Source: Agromyces laixinhei
GTDB lineage: Bacteria > Actinomycetota > Actinomycetes > Actinomycetales > Microbacteriaceae
DNA length: 64,000 nucleotides
Assembly (NCBI RefSeq): GCF_006337065.1
Contig: NZ_CP040872.1
Location: 1,240,001 to 1,304,000 of the forward strand
Reading direction: 5' to 3'
Shown here: positions 1 to 9,900 of the stretch, in pieces
Layout: each line of letters begins with the position of its first letter
How positions within the stretch are numbered: the stretch's first letter is position 1
Translations under genes and position numbers: made by a program
Notes under the pieces: model-generated
Database searches by the model: none
Seen by the model: the letters and a program-made list of their open reading frames with translations, nothing else
Told to the model about the DNA's origin: nothing

Positions 1-2524
1 GCGCGATGAGCGCGACCGGGCCGATCTCCAACACGACGAGCGCGCGTTCACCGCGACGGCCGAGGCCGAGCGTCGAGAGCAGCGGCAGCAGCCGGTCGCG
101 GGCGGGGCGGCCGACGACGAGGGTCAGCACGATCGCGAGCGCCGTGAGCAGGCTCGCCAGGACGATCGCGACCACGAGCGAGATCACGAGCCCCTGCGTC
201 GTCGGCCGTTCGCGCAACTCGGCGAACACCTCACCGGGCGTGACGACGACGGCGTCGTCGCCGGCGATCTCGGCGAGGGCGGTGGTGATCGCGTCGGCGT
301 CGGCGCCGGGCTCGAAGCGCACGAGCACCGAGCGGGGCACGAGCGTGTCGGTGAAGGGTTTCGCGTTCGCGACGTCCATGAGCACCCAGTTCGATCGTGG
401 CGAGAACGCGGTCCGGCCGTCGACGACCCCGAGCGAGTCGAAGTCCTCCCCGTCGAGTTCGGCCGATTCGGCGTCGGCGACGAAGTCCGCAACCCGCTTC
501 GAGAGCAGCACCGGAACGGCGTCGTCTTCGTCGCTCGCGGCGAGCGCGTCGGGCAGGGGGGTGGGTGCGTCGCGTCCCTGCTGCACGGTCCGCATCTCGG
601 CCGAGTCGACGACGATGAGGGCCGAGGTGCGCGAGCGTCCGTCAGCGGTGACCCTCGTGGGCTTCGTCGAATACACGGGGGCGATCGCCTCGACGCCGGT
701 GACGGCCGCGAACTCGTCGAGCTGATCGAGCGTGAAGGGGATGCCGCTCACGGAGGCGTCGGCGCCGACCTGCGCGTCCGCGGCGCGTTCGACGCCCGAC
801 TGCACGGTGCCGAGCAGCACCGAGGAGAACACGGCGACCGAGACGCCCACGACGACGGCCAGCACGGGCACGAGCCCTGCCGAGGGGTCGCGCAGTGCCC
901 GGGCAGACCCGAGGAACGGCACGAGGTCGGCCCTGCGCGCGGTTCGGCGCACGAGTGCCGCGAGCGGAATCGGGTAGCACCGCAGCACGACGATGCACGC
1001 GAACAGCGAGAGGAGGAGCGGCACGGCCGCGAGCAACGGGTCGACTCCGGTCGTCGCGGTGGAGGTGGTGAGGCCGCGGCGGAAGAGGAGCACGACCGCG
1101 GTGACGGCGATCACCGCGACGAGCAGTTCGGCGATCCAGCGGACGCGACCGGGGCTTCGCCGGCCGAGATCGCTGCGGGCACGGCGGAGCGGGCTGAGGC
1201 CGGGTTCGGCCGCCACGAGCAGGGCCGCCGGGGTGAGGGCGAAGAGCCCCGCGATCGCCCATCCGCCCGCCCCGGCGTCGGCGGGAACGGCGAGGATGCC
1301 GATCAGACCGCCGATGACCGCGGCGGGCAGGCCGACGGCGAGGCCTTCGAGCGCGAGGATGCCGCGGAGCTGACGCGGCGACGCGCCGCGGGCGGCCGCC
1401 AGCTCGAGCCCGGTGCGCCGTCGTTCGAACACCACACGGGATCCGAGCACGAGCACGGCGACCATCACGCCGATCGGCCCCGAGGCGATTGCGGCGAGCA
1501 CGGCGTCGCTCGAGCCTGCGGCGAGGGCGGCGTCGCCCAGCGCCTCGGTGAGACCACTCGTGAACGCGACGTCGCCGACGGTCGCGAACCAGAACTCGAA
1601 GGAACCCGAACCGAGCACGAACTCCTGGCTCGTGAACTCGCCGAGCTGCGCGATGAGTTCGGCCGAGTCGGCGGCGCGGATGCGCTCGGGTTCGACCGGG
1701 AACCACACTTCCATCGCGCTCGGCAGTTCGGAGTCCTGCAGGGCGGCCCACGAGACGGGGTCGGCGAAGCCGAGTCCCGTGACCTCGGTCTCCCCGCTCG
1801 GCGCGAACGCGACCGATGCTTCGAGCGCCACGGGCGACAGGTGCGTCCAGAAGCCGTCGTCGGGGTCGATCGCGGCGAAGGTGCCGACCAGTCGCACGTC
1901 GTGCGGAGTGGTGCCGATCGGGATCGATCGGTCTTCGCCCTCCTCCCAGCTCATCTCTTCGGCAACGGCGTCGGCGAGCACGATCTCGAGCGGGGTGCTG
2001 CCGGGCACCGTGCCGGTGAGGGTCGCCGGCCACTTGCCGCCGGTGAGTTCGATATGGTCGCGGATCCTCGGGTCGAACGCCGTGAGCAGCTGGTACGACG
2101 TCGAGCCGGGCGCGGCGCCGGCCACGCCGGCCTTGGCCGGTCCGGCCACGAGAGACGCGAGCGGTTCCCCGGTCACGCTCTGCAACAGTGCCGGCATCCT
2201 GGCGCGGGCATCGAGCAGGAGCGCCTCCTGTGCGCCCCAGATCGCGTCGACCTCGGGCGTCAGGGTCGTTCCGCCGCCCGACGCACCGAGATCGGGCAGG
2301 TTGCGACTGGATGCGACGAGGTCGATCTCGCGGGAGGGGAACTGTTCGAGCGACTCCTCGAGCGCCGCGGTGTGCATCGCCGAGACGGCGCGCGGCACGC
2401 CGGTGGCGAGCAGTGCACCGGCGAACACGAGAACCGCGAGCATGATCGATGCTGCCGGCCCGGCGAAGAACTGGCGGCGCAGGAGACCCGGCACGGTGAG
2501 CCGCGAGTGGTGGGCGGTGATCAT
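1..2524 (-). CDS. FtsX-like ABC transporter permease (3' end beyond left edge)
   Basis: Reading the minus strand from an ATG at 2522-2524 gives an open frame of about 841 codons with no stop down to base 1, so the C-terminus lies outside the window. The start overlaps the stop of the upstream permease gene (ATGA), which indicates translational coupling. The N-terminus has a hydrophobic segment near residues 20-45, then a long extracytoplasmic region, then clustered membrane helices from about residue 400 with a typical FtsX-domain pattern, and a second soluble region. This matches MacB/LolE-type permeases with large extracellular loops. Such proteins pair with an ATPase that would lie beyond the left edge. 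The substrate is unknown: efflux, lipoprotein or cell-envelope roles are all possible. Confidence 0.8.
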   Translation of the reverse strand, partial: MITAHHSRLTVPGLLRRQFFAGPAASIMLAVLVFAGALLATGVPRAVSAMHTAALEESLEQFPSREIDLVASSRNLPDLGASGGGTTLTPEVDAIWGAQEALLLDARARMPALLQSVTGEPLASLVAGPAKAGVAGAAPGSTSYQLLTAFDPRIRDHIELTGGKWPATLTGTVPGSTPLEIVLADAVAEEMSWEEGEDRSIPIGTTPHDVRLVGTFAAIDPDDGFWTHLSPVALEASVAFAPSGETEVTGLGFADPVSWAALQDSELPSAMEVWFPVEPERIRAADSAELIAQLGEFTSQEFVLGSGSFEFWFATVGDVAFTSGLTEALGDAALAAGSSDAVLAAIASGPIGVMVAVLVLGSRVVFERRRTGLELAAARGASPRQLRGILALEGLAVGLPAAVIGGLIGILAVPADAGAGGWAIAGLFALTPAALLVAAEPGLSPLRRARSDLGRRSPGRVRWIAELLVAVIAVTAVVLLFRRGLTTSTATTGVDPLLAAVPLLLSLFACIVVLRCYPIPLAALVRRTARRADLVPFLGSARALRDPSAGLVPVLAVVVGVSVAVFSSVLLGTVQSGVERAADAQVGADASVSGIPFTLDQLDEFAAVTGVEAIAPVYSTKPTRVTADGRSRTSALIVVDSAEMRTVQQGRDAPTPLPDALAASDEDDAVPVLLSKRVADFVADAESAELDGEDFDSLGVVDGRTAFSPRSNWVLMDVANAKPFTDTLVPRSVLVRFEPGADADAITTALAEIAGDDAVVVTPGEVFAELRERPTTQGLVISLVVAIVLASLLTALAIVLTLVVGRPARDRLLPLLSTLGLGRRGERALVVLEIGPVALIA

Positions 2525-5500
2525 CCCTCCTCCTGCCTGAGACCGGGGCGCGAGGCGATGCGCCGCACGGATGCCGTGGCGCCCGCCGCGATCGCCGAGG
2601 CGAGCAGGAGGAACACGGCGACGCCGAGGAGCCACGGCACGACGTCCATGCCGAACTCGACGGGGATCACCGCCGGCGCGCCGGCGACGGCGGCCCTGGC
2701 CAGTTCTCGTGCGGTGAGGAGCGCCGTGGCGAATCCGACGAGCACGCCGATCGCGACCGCGACGGCGAGGGTCACCGCCAGCTCGGCGAGCCGGGCGCGC
2801 GATTGCGTGCGGGCGGGCACACCGAGCGTCCGAAGCACGACGACCTCGCCCAGACGACTGCGGCCGAGCGCCGCGACGAGCGCCACGACCGCGATCAGGG
2901 CGAAGAGCAGCGCACCGGCGGCTCCCGTCCAGAGTGCGGCGATCGCCGGGCTGATGAATGGGGCAGAGGAAGCCGCCGACCTCGCGTCGGCGATGACCGC
3001 CGAGCCCTGCTCGCGGTCGAATTCGGTGGCAAGGCGGTCGGGGTCCGAGGTCGCGATCCAGCGCTCGCCGAACGCGGGCACCCCGGCCCCGTCTTCGAAC
3101 GCGTAGCGTTGGAACGCTGCGAGGTCGGCGAGCAAGCCGCCGGCGCCGGCCGTCGGCACGACGGGCATCACGCCGGCGACGACGGCATCGATCTCGGCGT
3201 TGCCGGTGAGCACCCGGAACGCGAACTGGTCGCCGACCTCGGCCGAGATGCGCTTCGCGATGTCGGTGCCGAGCACCACGGGCAGCGGGTCGTTGCCGCC
3301 GCTCGTGAGGGCGGCGCGCGCGGTCGGTGCCTTCGAGGTGAGTTCGAGCTCTCGTTCGATCTCGAATCCCGGGGCGGCCGCACTTCCGTCGAGGGAGATC
3401 GCGCCGAATGACACGAGCACGTCGGCGCCCCCGGCGCCGGAGAGCTCGGCGCCGAGGCCGATGAAGCGCAGGCCGTCGGCTTCGGGGATCGCGAGGCTCA
3501 CGGTGCCGCCCCCAGCGGCCACGTCGACGGCGGCCGGTGGAACCGGGGTTGCGGCACCGTCGTCAGTGAGGAACCACGCGGTCACGGTGACTCTGCCGGC
3601 CGTGCCGCCTGGTGCGTCGAGGCCGACGGCCACCTCGAGCGTCGCGGTGCCCGGCGGAACCTGAACGCCGGTGGCCGCGGAGGACTCGCCGAGCGCTGCG
3701 GCGGCGGGCGCGATGCCGATGCCCGGCGCGATGCGGTCCGCAGATGCGACGGGCAGCGCCACGAGGGTCGCAGGGTCGCTGCCGACTCGCACGTCGCCGC
3801 GGAAGACCGGCCCTTCCGCCGTGACGGCGTCGATTCCGGTCAGGCCGGCACCGAGCGCGAGCGGATCGGGAGCCTGCACGACGTCCCGCCCGGCGTAGGA
3901 GAGGCGCACCTCGCCGCCGGTGGCGAGCGCCGAGGTCGTGCGGTCGATGCCCTGCCAGGCGCCGGCGAAGACCGCGGTCAGGGTGAGTCCGCCGACGGCG
4001 AGCATCGTGACGAGGGCTGCCGACGCGTACAGCGCGGCGCGCCGAGCGAGCTGGCGCATCGGCAGCGACGGCACCAGCGCCGGGCGGGCGGCGGCAAGCC
4101 GTTCGAGCAGGGCGTTGAACGGGCGGGAGAGGCCGAGTGCCATGAGCGCGAAGGCGAGGAGCACGAGCATCGGTGCGAGCACCGCGACCGGGTCGACCTC
4201 GACGGTGCCTGCCGCGCTCGTCACGAGCGGTGAGCCGTACAGCCGGAACTGCCAGAGCGCGACGGCGGCGAGCGCGAAGAGCAGCACGCCGCCGCCCGTC
4301 GCGAGCCCGCGCGCCACACGGCCCACTTCGTCGCCCGATCCGCGCACGATCGGACGACGCGCGTCGAGCCACGCGCGACCGACGACGACGAGCAGGGTGC
4401 CCCCGAGCACGACGGATGCCACGAGCGTCGCGGTGCCCCAGTCGCGGTCCTCGCCGGGCCGGCTCGCCGTGAGGAACGCCTCGGCACCGACCGCACCGAT
4501 GATCGCGGCCGGTATCCCGAGCGCGAGCACTTCGACCGCGGTGTCTCGCGCGAGTCGGACGGGCGAGGCGCCGCGGGCGCGCAGCAGCACCGTCTCGCCG
4601 CGTCGGGCTGCGCCGAGCAGCGTCGCGAGCCGGGTGAGTGCGGCGACGCCCGCGAAGGCGAGGAGCAGGAGCGGCAGGGGGGCGATGGCCCGCACCGCGC
4701 CGAGTCCGGCGAGGAGCCGGGAGAGCGTCGCGTCGAGGCCGCCGAGGGCGCTCAGGCCATCGGTGCCGATCTCCGGCATCGCGCGGAGTGCCGGCTCGAC
4801 ATCGGGCAGTTCCGCACGGAGCATGCGTGCCGACTCGGGCGTGACGGCGGCCGGATCGACCACCGCGGTCCAGCGGACCACGATCGCCGCCGGGAGGTCG
4901 AGGGTGGCCTCCTCCGCCACGAGGAAGGGACCCGCGCCCTCGGCGACGGCGCCGGAGGCGATGACGGACTCGCCGAACCAGGCGGGGTCGGCGGGGTCGA
5001 GGGGCAGCCACGTTCCGACGATGAGCAGGCGTCGGGCAGGGTCGCCGGCGAGCTCGACGACCTCGCCGGGCGCCAGGTCGAGGGATTCGGCAGCGGCCGA
5101 ATGGAGGGTCGCAGGCACGGCGTTCTCGGCGTCGGCCGTTGCGACCGCAGCGGGGTCATCGGGCCAGCTTCCCTCGACGAGCTCGGAGCGCGCCGCGGCT
5201 TCGGGGTCGGCCAGGAGCACGGCGCCGAAGGGCGTCTCGCCGCTGACGGCATCGACCGGCGCGGTCTCGACGCTGCGACTCCAGGCGGCGCCGTACGGGG
5301 CGACCATGCGATCGAGCACGGATGCCGCGTCATCCGCTTGGGCTTCGGGGTTCTGCGCCACGCGGATCTGCCACCGCGCGGCGCCTGTCGTGCCCTGCGC
5401 CGCGGCGAGGCCCTCGCGCAGCCCGCTGACCGAGGACCCGGCGAGCGAGTCGACGACCGCCGTCGAGAGGCCGGAGAGCAGGAGGACGACCGCGGCGATC

Positions 5501-5559
5501 GAGGCGAGCACACCGGCGCGGGCGTTCGCACGGGCGAACGCTGTCCGTGCCGCTCCCAC
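2521..5559 (-). CDS. FtsX-like ABC transporter permease, 1012 aa
   Basis: This is a large membrane protein with an N-terminal helix at about residues 10-35, a long extracytoplasmic region, a cluster of helices around residues 290-400 (first FtsX domain), more helices near 420-540, a second extracellular region, and three C-terminal helices at about 880-1000 (second FtsX domain). The GTG start at 5559 has GAGGAG about 6 bases upstream, which supports this start. The gene overlaps the next permease by four bases, so the two probably form one complex with an ATPase outside the window. The family name is well supported by architecture; the transported substrate is not identifiable. Confidence 0.85.
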   Translation of the reverse strand: MGAARTAFARANARAGVLASIAAVVLLLSGLSTAVVDSLAGSSVSGLREGLAAAQGTTGAARWQIRVAQNPEAQADDAASVLDRMVAPYGAAWSRSVETAPVDAVSGETPFGAVLLADPEAAARSELVEGSWPDDPAAVATADAENAVPATLHSAAAESLDLAPGEVVELAGDPARRLLIVGTWLPLDPADPAWFGESVIASGAVAEGAGPFLVAEEATLDLPAAIVVRWTAVVDPAAVTPESARMLRAELPDVEPALRAMPEIGTDGLSALGGLDATLSRLLAGLGAVRAIAPLPLLLLAFAGVAALTRLATLLGAARRGETVLLRARGASPVRLARDTAVEVLALGIPAAIIGAVGAEAFLTASRPGEDRDWGTATLVASVVLGGTLLVVVGRAWLDARRPIVRGSGDEVGRVARGLATGGGVLLFALAAVALWQFRLYGSPLVTSAAGTVEVDPVAVLAPMLVLLAFALMALGLSRPFNALLERLAAARPALVPSLPMRQLARRAALYASAALVTMLAVGGLTLTAVFAGAWQGIDRTTSALATGGEVRLSYAGRDVVQAPDPLALGAGLTGIDAVTAEGPVFRGDVRVGSDPATLVALPVASADRIAPGIGIAPAAAALGESSAATGVQVPPGTATLEVAVGLDAPGGTAGRVTVTAWFLTDDGAATPVPPAAVDVAAGGGTVSLAIPEADGLRFIGLGAELSGAGGADVLVSFGAISLDGSAAAPGFEIERELELTSKAPTARAALTSGGNDPLPVVLGTDIAKRISAEVGDQFAFRVLTGNAEIDAVVAGVMPVVPTAGAGGLLADLAAFQRYAFEDGAGVPAFGERWIATSDPDRLATEFDREQGSAVIADARSAASSAPFISPAIAALWTGAAGALLFALIAVVALVAALGRSRLGEVVVLRTLGVPARTQSRARLAELAVTLAVAVAIGVLVGFATALLTARELARAAVAGAPAVIPVEFGMDVVPWLLGVAVFLLLASAIAAGATASVRRIASRPGLRQEEG

Positions 5560-5684
5560 GGGCGCTCCTCATCGATCGGGTCGCGGGCGCGGGGGCGTAG
5601 GGGCCGGCCGGGCGGTGTGCCGGGGTCGGCTGCCGCACTCGCCGCGTCGCGAAGAACCCGCACAGCCTATCGCCGCTGGTGGTC

Positions 5685-5715
5685 TTGTGCGCCACCCGGT
5701 CCCGCCCATATGCTG
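5685..5715 (+). promoter_or_regulatory. Putative promoter of leader ORF/ABC exporter
   Basis: TTGTGC at 5685-5690 and TATGCT at 5710-5715 are separated by 19 bases, somewhat longer than optimal. The pair lies about 60 bases upstream of the well-supported leader ORF start at 5779. It is the best -35/-10 pair visible in the divergent intergenic region. Assignment is by consensus only. Confidence 0.35.
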
Positions 5716-5778
5716 TAGGGCTGGCCGGGGAGAATTCCGACCGCCTCGAGGGTTCGAGACGATTCGCAGGAGGAAACC

Positions 5779-5862
5779 ATGCAGACAGACACCGACGCCC
5801 GCACGAATGCGGTCTCCGGCGCTGCCCGCCCGGCGTCTCCCCTCGTCGGGTTCGCCGGGTAG
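5779..5862 (+). CDS. 27-codon leader ORF in frame with the exporter gene
   Basis: ATG at 5779 follows a near-ideal ribosome binding site (AGGAGG at 5769-5774). The frame encodes 27 residues ending PLVGFAG, then TAG at 5860-5862. The same frame stays open after the stop and runs into the ABC exporter frame with no further stop. The exporter's own possible starts (TTG 5989, GTG 6001) have weak ribosome binding sites, so the strongest initiation signal belongs to this short peptide. It may be a regulatory leader peptide, comparable to BmrB upstream of the heterodimeric exporter BmrCD in Bacillus. Alternatively it is the true N-terminus of the exporter cut by an amber codon. Function is inferred only. 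Confidence 0.5.
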   Translation: MQTDTDARTNAVSGAARPASPLVGFAG

Positions 5863-5878
5863 ACCGCCCGCTTCACGC

Positions 5879-5923
5879 GCAGGCTCGGCCTGCTCCGCGG
5901 TCACGCGCTCTCGCGATCCGCGG
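5879..5923 (+). promoter_or_regulatory. Tandem hairpins between leader ORF and exporter
   Basis: Two inverted repeats follow the leader stop. GCAGGC-TCG-GCCTGC (5879-5893) has a 6-bp stem and a 3-base loop. CCGCGG (5895-5900) pairs with CCGCGG (5918-5923) around an inner CGCG-CTCT-CGCG. No T-run follows. They are placed where an attenuator or a translation-coupling structure would be expected. Their role is inferred. Confidence 0.35.
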
Positions 5924-5988
5924 CACTCCCACTCTCTTCACCGTTCTCGCCGTTCCGGCCCGCTCGGGCGTCCGGCGATCCCTTCCGA

Positions 5989-7902
5989 TTGGAACCGGCT
6001 GTGTCCGTTGCCCAGAAAACACCGAATGCGCCAGGCGACCCCGAGCCGTTGACCCGGCCGCCCCGGCTCGGCACGTTCCGCGCGCTCTGGCGCCTGCGAG
6101 AATACGCGGGACCCGCGATGCCCGCGTTCGCCGGCAGCATGGCCGCCGCGATCCTTGCGCATCTCATCGCCCTGACGATCCCGCAGGTGCTGCAGCAGAT
6201 CGTCGACGGGCCGCTCGCCCGCGGCGAAGCCGACGCGGTTCTCCCGCTCGCCCTGCTCGTCTTCGTGCTCGGCGCGGTGGAGGCGATCCTGTTCGCGATC
6301 CGTCGCTGGCTCGTCGTGGGCCCCGGCACCAGGGTCGAGGCGCGCATGCGCAACGCACTGTATGCCAGGCTGCAGGATCTGCCGGTCAGTTTCCATGACC
6401 GCTGGCCGAGCGGCCAGCTGCTCTCGCGAGCAGTCAGCGACCTCGGACTCATCCGTCGCTGGCTGTCGTTCGGCCTCGTGCTGACCGGTGCGAACATCGT
6501 GATCATCGTGGTCGGCATCGGCATCATGATGTCGATGAACTGGTTCCTCGGACTCATCTTCCTCGTCTGCTCGTTGCCGCTGTGGTGGGCGGGCTGGCGC
6601 TTCGAGAGCCGGTACTCCGAGAAGTCCCGACTCAGTCAGGACCAGGCCGGCGACCTCGCGACCGCGGTCGAGGAGTCGGTGCACGGCATCCGCGTGCTGA
6701 AGGCCTTCGGCCGGGGCAAGCACGCCCTCTCGATGTTCCGTGCGCAGGCGGAGTCGCTGCGCAGCACCGAGATCGAGAAGGCACGCCTCGACGCGGCCAT
6801 CTGGGTCTGGATCATGGTCGTGCCCGCGATCGCCCTGGCGCTCTGCCTCATGGTCGGCGTCTGGCTGGCCTCGCAAGGGCAGCTCTCGGTGGGCGAGCTG
6901 GTCGCGTTCTTCGCGACCGCGACCGTGCTCGCGTGGCCGATCGAGTCGATCGGCTTCCTGCTCGCGTTCGCGCTCGATGCCCGCACCGCGACCGACCGGT
7001 ACTTCGACATCCTCGACAGCGAGAACACGATCGTCGACCCGGCCGAGCCCCGCACGCTCGAACGACCGCGCGGCGAGCTCGCGTTCGCCGGCGTGCACTT
7101 CCGCTACCAGGACTCGCCGGCGCGGTTCGGTGATCTGATCGACGGAGTCGACCTCGTGCTCGAACCGGGCGAGACGATGGCGCTCGTGGGTCTCACCGGG
7201 AGCGGCAAGACCACGATGACGGCCCTCACCACGCGTCTCTACGACGTCACCGGCGGCTCGGTCACGCTCGACGGCGTCGATGTGCGTGCGTTCAGCCGCG
7301 ACGAGCTGCGCGCCCACATCGCGATGGCGTTCGAAGACGCAACGCTCTTCAGCGCCTCGGTGAGGGACAACGTGCTGCTCGGGCGGCCCGAGCTCGCGGG
7401 CGAGGAGCCCGCGGTGCGCGCTGAGGCCGATCGCGTGCTCGAGGAGGCGCTCCGCATCGCACAGGCGGGGTTCACCTACGACCTGCCCGACGGGCTCGAC
7501 ACGAAGGTCGGCGAAGAGGGCATGAGCCTCTCGGGCGGACAACGGCAGCGGCTCGCGCTTGCGCGCGCCGTCGCGGCCGAGCCCGCCGTGCTCGTACTCG
7601 ACGATCCGCTCTCGGCGCTCGACGTCGCGACCGAGGCGAGGGTGGAGGCCGAGCTCCGTTCGGTGCTCGCTTCGACCACCGCGCTCATCGTGGCGCATCG
7701 CCCGTCGACGGTCATGCTCGCCGATCGCGTCGCGCTGCTCGAGCACGGGCGGGTCACGGCGGTCGGCACGCACTCCGAGCTCCTGCGAGAGAGCGAGCAC
7801 TACCGCTACGTCATCACGAGCCTCGAAGACGAGGAGCGCAGGAGCACCGGCGTCGATGCCGTCGACGCCGAGACCACGATCCGAGAGGAGGCGGCATCAT
7901 GA
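5989..7902 (+). CDS. Heterodimeric ABC exporter, subunit with degenerate Walker B
   Basis: An N-terminal six-helix ABC exporter domain (about residues 35-330) is fused to an ATPase domain. Walker A (GLTGSGKT) is near residue 401, the signature LSGGQRQR near 514, Walker [12 protein letters not shown] near 533 and the switch His in AHRPSTV near 568. The residue after the Walker B Asp is Asp instead of the catalytic Glu, as in one half of heterodimeric exporters such as TM287/288 and BmrCD. The last four bases overlap the next gene (ATGA), the expected partner. The start is uncertain: TTG 5989 is the first start codon after the in-frame TAG at 5860, and GTG 6001 is an alternative. Probable multidrug or peptide efflux; substrate unknown. 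Confidence 0.85.
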   Translation: MEPAVSVAQKTPNAPGDPEPLTRPPRLGTFRALWRLREYAGPAMPAFAGSMAAAILAHLIALTIPQVLQQIVDGPLARGEADAVLPLALLVFVLGAVEAILFAIRRWLVVGPGTRVEARMRNALYARLQDLPVSFHDRWPSGQLLSRAVSDLGLIRRWLSFGLVLTGANIVIIVVGIGIMMSMNWFLGLIFLVCSLPLWWAGWRFESRYSEKSRLSQDQAGDLATAVEESVHGIRVLKAFGRGKHALSMFRAQAESLRSTEIEKARLDAAIWVWIMVVPAIALALCLMVGVWLASQGQLSVGELVAFFATATVLAWPIESIGFLLAFALDARTATDRYFDILDSENTIVDPAEPRTLERPRGELAFAGVHFRYQDSPARFGDLIDGVDLVLEPGETMALVGLTGSGKTTMTALTTRLYDVTGGSVTLDGVDVRAFSRDELRAHIAMAFEDATLFSASVRDNVLLGRPELAGEEPAVRAEADRVLEEALRIAQAGFTYDLPDGLDTKVGEEGMSLSGGQRQRLALARAVAAEPAVLVLDDPLSALDVATEARVEAELRSVLASTTALIVAHRPSTVMLADRVALLEHGRVTAVGTHSELLRESEHYRYVITSLEDEERRSTGVDAVDAETTIREEAAS

Positions 7903-9704
7903 GCGTCACCGGCGTGCAGGGCGAAGAACGACAGGACTACTCGAAGGCGGAGTCCGCGCAGATCCGCGCCCGCTCGCGGCGGCTCCTCGGATCGCTGCTC
8001 TCACCGCTGAAGGCGAAGCTCTGGGTGACCGCACTCGCGATCATCGTCTCGTCGGCCGCGCAGGTCGCGGGCCCGGCCATCATCGCGTTCGGCATCGATC
8101 AGGGCATCCCCGCCCTCACCGAGCAGAACTGGTTCCCGGTCGCGTTGTCGGGCGCCGCATACCTCGTGACCGGGATCGTCGGCGCGTTCCTCATCTCGGT
8201 GTACATCCGGATGTCGGCCCGCATCAGCCAAGCCGTGCTCATCGACCTGCGCACCAGGGTGTTCCTGCACACGCAGAAACTCTCGCTCGAGTTCCACGAG
8301 TCGTACACCTCCGGCCGCATCATCTCGCGGCAGACGAGCGACCTCGACGCGATCCGCGAACTCATGGACGAGGGGCTGACCCTCCTCGTGCGCGGGCTCA
8401 TGTACATGGTGTTCACGGCGGTCATGCTCGTGATCGTCGACGCGCCGTCGGGGCTCGTGCTGCTCGGGGCGCTCGTGCCCCTCGGCATCCTCACCCGCTG
8501 GTTCCAGCTGCGCTCGCAGTCGCTGTTCCGGCGCTCGCGCGTGGCATCGGCCAAACTCATCGTGCAGTTCGTCGAGACCATGACGGGCATCCGCGCGGTG
8601 CAGGCGTTCCGCAAGCAGCGGCGCAACGAGGCCGAGTTCGGCGCGCTGGTCGAGGACTACCGCGACGTGAACGCGAAGGTGCTCGGCCTCTTCGCGGTGT
8701 ACAACCCGGGTCTCGCCCTCATCGGCAATACCGCGGTGGCGGTCACGGTCGTGCTCGGCGGGTTCCGCGTCGTCGACGGCTCGCTCGGTGTCGGCGTACT
8801 GCTGGCCACGGTGCTCTACACGAAGCGGTTCTTCGACCCGATGGAGGACATGGCGATGTTCTACAACGGGTACCAGTCCGCCTCGTCGGCCCTCGAGAAG
8901 ATCTCGGGCGTGCTCGAAGAGGAACCGAGCGTGCCCGACCCGGTGCAGCCGACCGACCTGTGGAACGCGGATGGTCACGTTCGCTTCGACGGCGTCGAGT
9001 TCGCGTATACCCGGGACCGGGTCGTTCTGCCGCGCTTCGACCTCGATGTGCCGGCCGGCCAGACGATCGCCCTCGTCGGGTCGACGGGAGCCGGAAAGTC
9101 GACCCTCGCCAAACTCATCGCGCGCTTCTACGACCCGAGCGACGGTGCGGTCACGCTCGACGGCGTCTCCCTCGCCGAACTGCACCCGAAGGACCTGCGG
9201 CGCGCGATCGTCATGGTCACCCAGGAGGCGTACCTCTTCTCGGGTTCGGTGGCCGACAACATCGCACTCGGCAAGCCGGGCGCCTCGTTCGACGAGATCG
9301 TGCGGGCGGCCATGGCCGTCGGTGCGCACGAGTTCATCGAAAGCCTGCCGAACGGTTACGACACCGACGTGAACAAGCGCGGCGGCCGGGTCAGTGCCGG
9401 TCAGCGGCAGCTCATCTCGTTCGCGCGCGCGTTCCTCGCGAACCCGGCGGTGCTGATCCTCGACGAGGCGACCTCCTCGCTCGACATCCCGAGCGAGCGG
9501 CTCGTGCAGGAGGGCCTCACGAAACTCCTCGCCGATCGCACCGCGGTGATCATCGCGCACCGGCTCTCGACGGTCGCGATCGCCGACCGCGTGCTCGTGA
9601 TGGAACACGGGCGCATCGTCGAAGACGGCTCGCCCGCCGAGCTCATCGCCGGAACCGGTCACTTCGCAGCGCTGCACGCGGCGTGGCGGGAATCACTGGT
9701 CTGA
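7899..9704 (+). CDS. Heterodimeric ABC exporter, catalytically intact Walker B subunit
   Basis: This 601-residue half-exporter has a six-helix membrane domain (about residues 35-330) and an ATPase domain. Walker A (GSTGAGKS) is near residue 393, the signature is near 497, Walker [12 protein letters not shown] near 517 carries the catalytic Glu, and the switch His is in AHRLSTV near 551. The signature reads SAGQ instead of SGGQ. That change falls on the same composite ATP site as the partner's Asp-for-Glu change, so one site should be degenerate and the other active. The gene starts in a four-base overlap with its partner. A strong hairpin at 9720-9757 follows the stop. Function is export in the cytoplasmic membrane, with unknown substrate. 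Confidence 0.88.
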   Translation: MSVTGVQGEERQDYSKAESAQIRARSRRLLGSLLSPLKAKLWVTALAIIVSSAAQVAGPAIIAFGIDQGIPALTEQNWFPVALSGAAYLVTGIVGAFLISVYIRMSARISQAVLIDLRTRVFLHTQKLSLEFHESYTSGRIISRQTSDLDAIRELMDEGLTLLVRGLMYMVFTAVMLVIVDAPSGLVLLGALVPLGILTRWFQLRSQSLFRRSRVASAKLIVQFVETMTGIRAVQAFRKQRRNEAEFGALVEDYRDVNAKVLGLFAVYNPGLALIGNTAVAVTVVLGGFRVVDGSLGVGVLLATVLYTKRFFDPMEDMAMFYNGYQSASSALEKISGVLEEEPSVPDPVQPTDLWNADGHVRFDGVEFAYTRDRVVLPRFDLDVPAGQTIALVGSTGAGKSTLAKLIARFYDPSDGAVTLDGVSLAELHPKDLRRAIVMVTQEAYLFSGSVADNIALGKPGASFDEIVRAAMAVGAHEFIESLPNGYDTDVNKRGGRVSAGQRQLISFARAFLANPAVLILDEATSSLDIPSERLVQEGLTKLLADRTAVIIAHRLSTVAIADRVLVMEHGRIVEDGSPAELIAGTGHFAALHAAWRESLV

Positions 9705-9719
9705 GGCCGGCAGAGCGAG

Positions 9720-9757
9720 CGGATGTCTCGCGACGACGCTTCGGCGCGAGACATCCG
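9720..9757 (+). terminator. Stem-loop after ABC exporter
   Basis: GGATGTCTCGCG (9721-9732) pairs perfectly with CGCGAGACATCC (9745-9756), and a flanking C-G pair extends the stem to 13 bp around a 12-base loop. It begins 15 bases after the exporter stop. No T-tract follows, as is common for actinobacterial terminators. Confidence 0.6.
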
Positions 9758-9900
9758 AACCGCTCAGTCTGACGCACCGGCGTGCCCGCGGCGTCAGGGT
9801 GTCCCCTGAAATGGGCGTGCGGCTCCGGGTGAATGCGCGATACGCTCGCGACAAGCGGTCACCCCGCAGTGGTGAGGCCTGCCCTCGGATTGGAGGAGCC

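Noticed and set aside
5938..7800. Long minus-strand frame opposite the first exporter gene
   Set aside because: Composition is a mirror of the plus-strand gene (Arg/Glu/His-rich, no domain), and the plus-strand frame has all ABC motifs.
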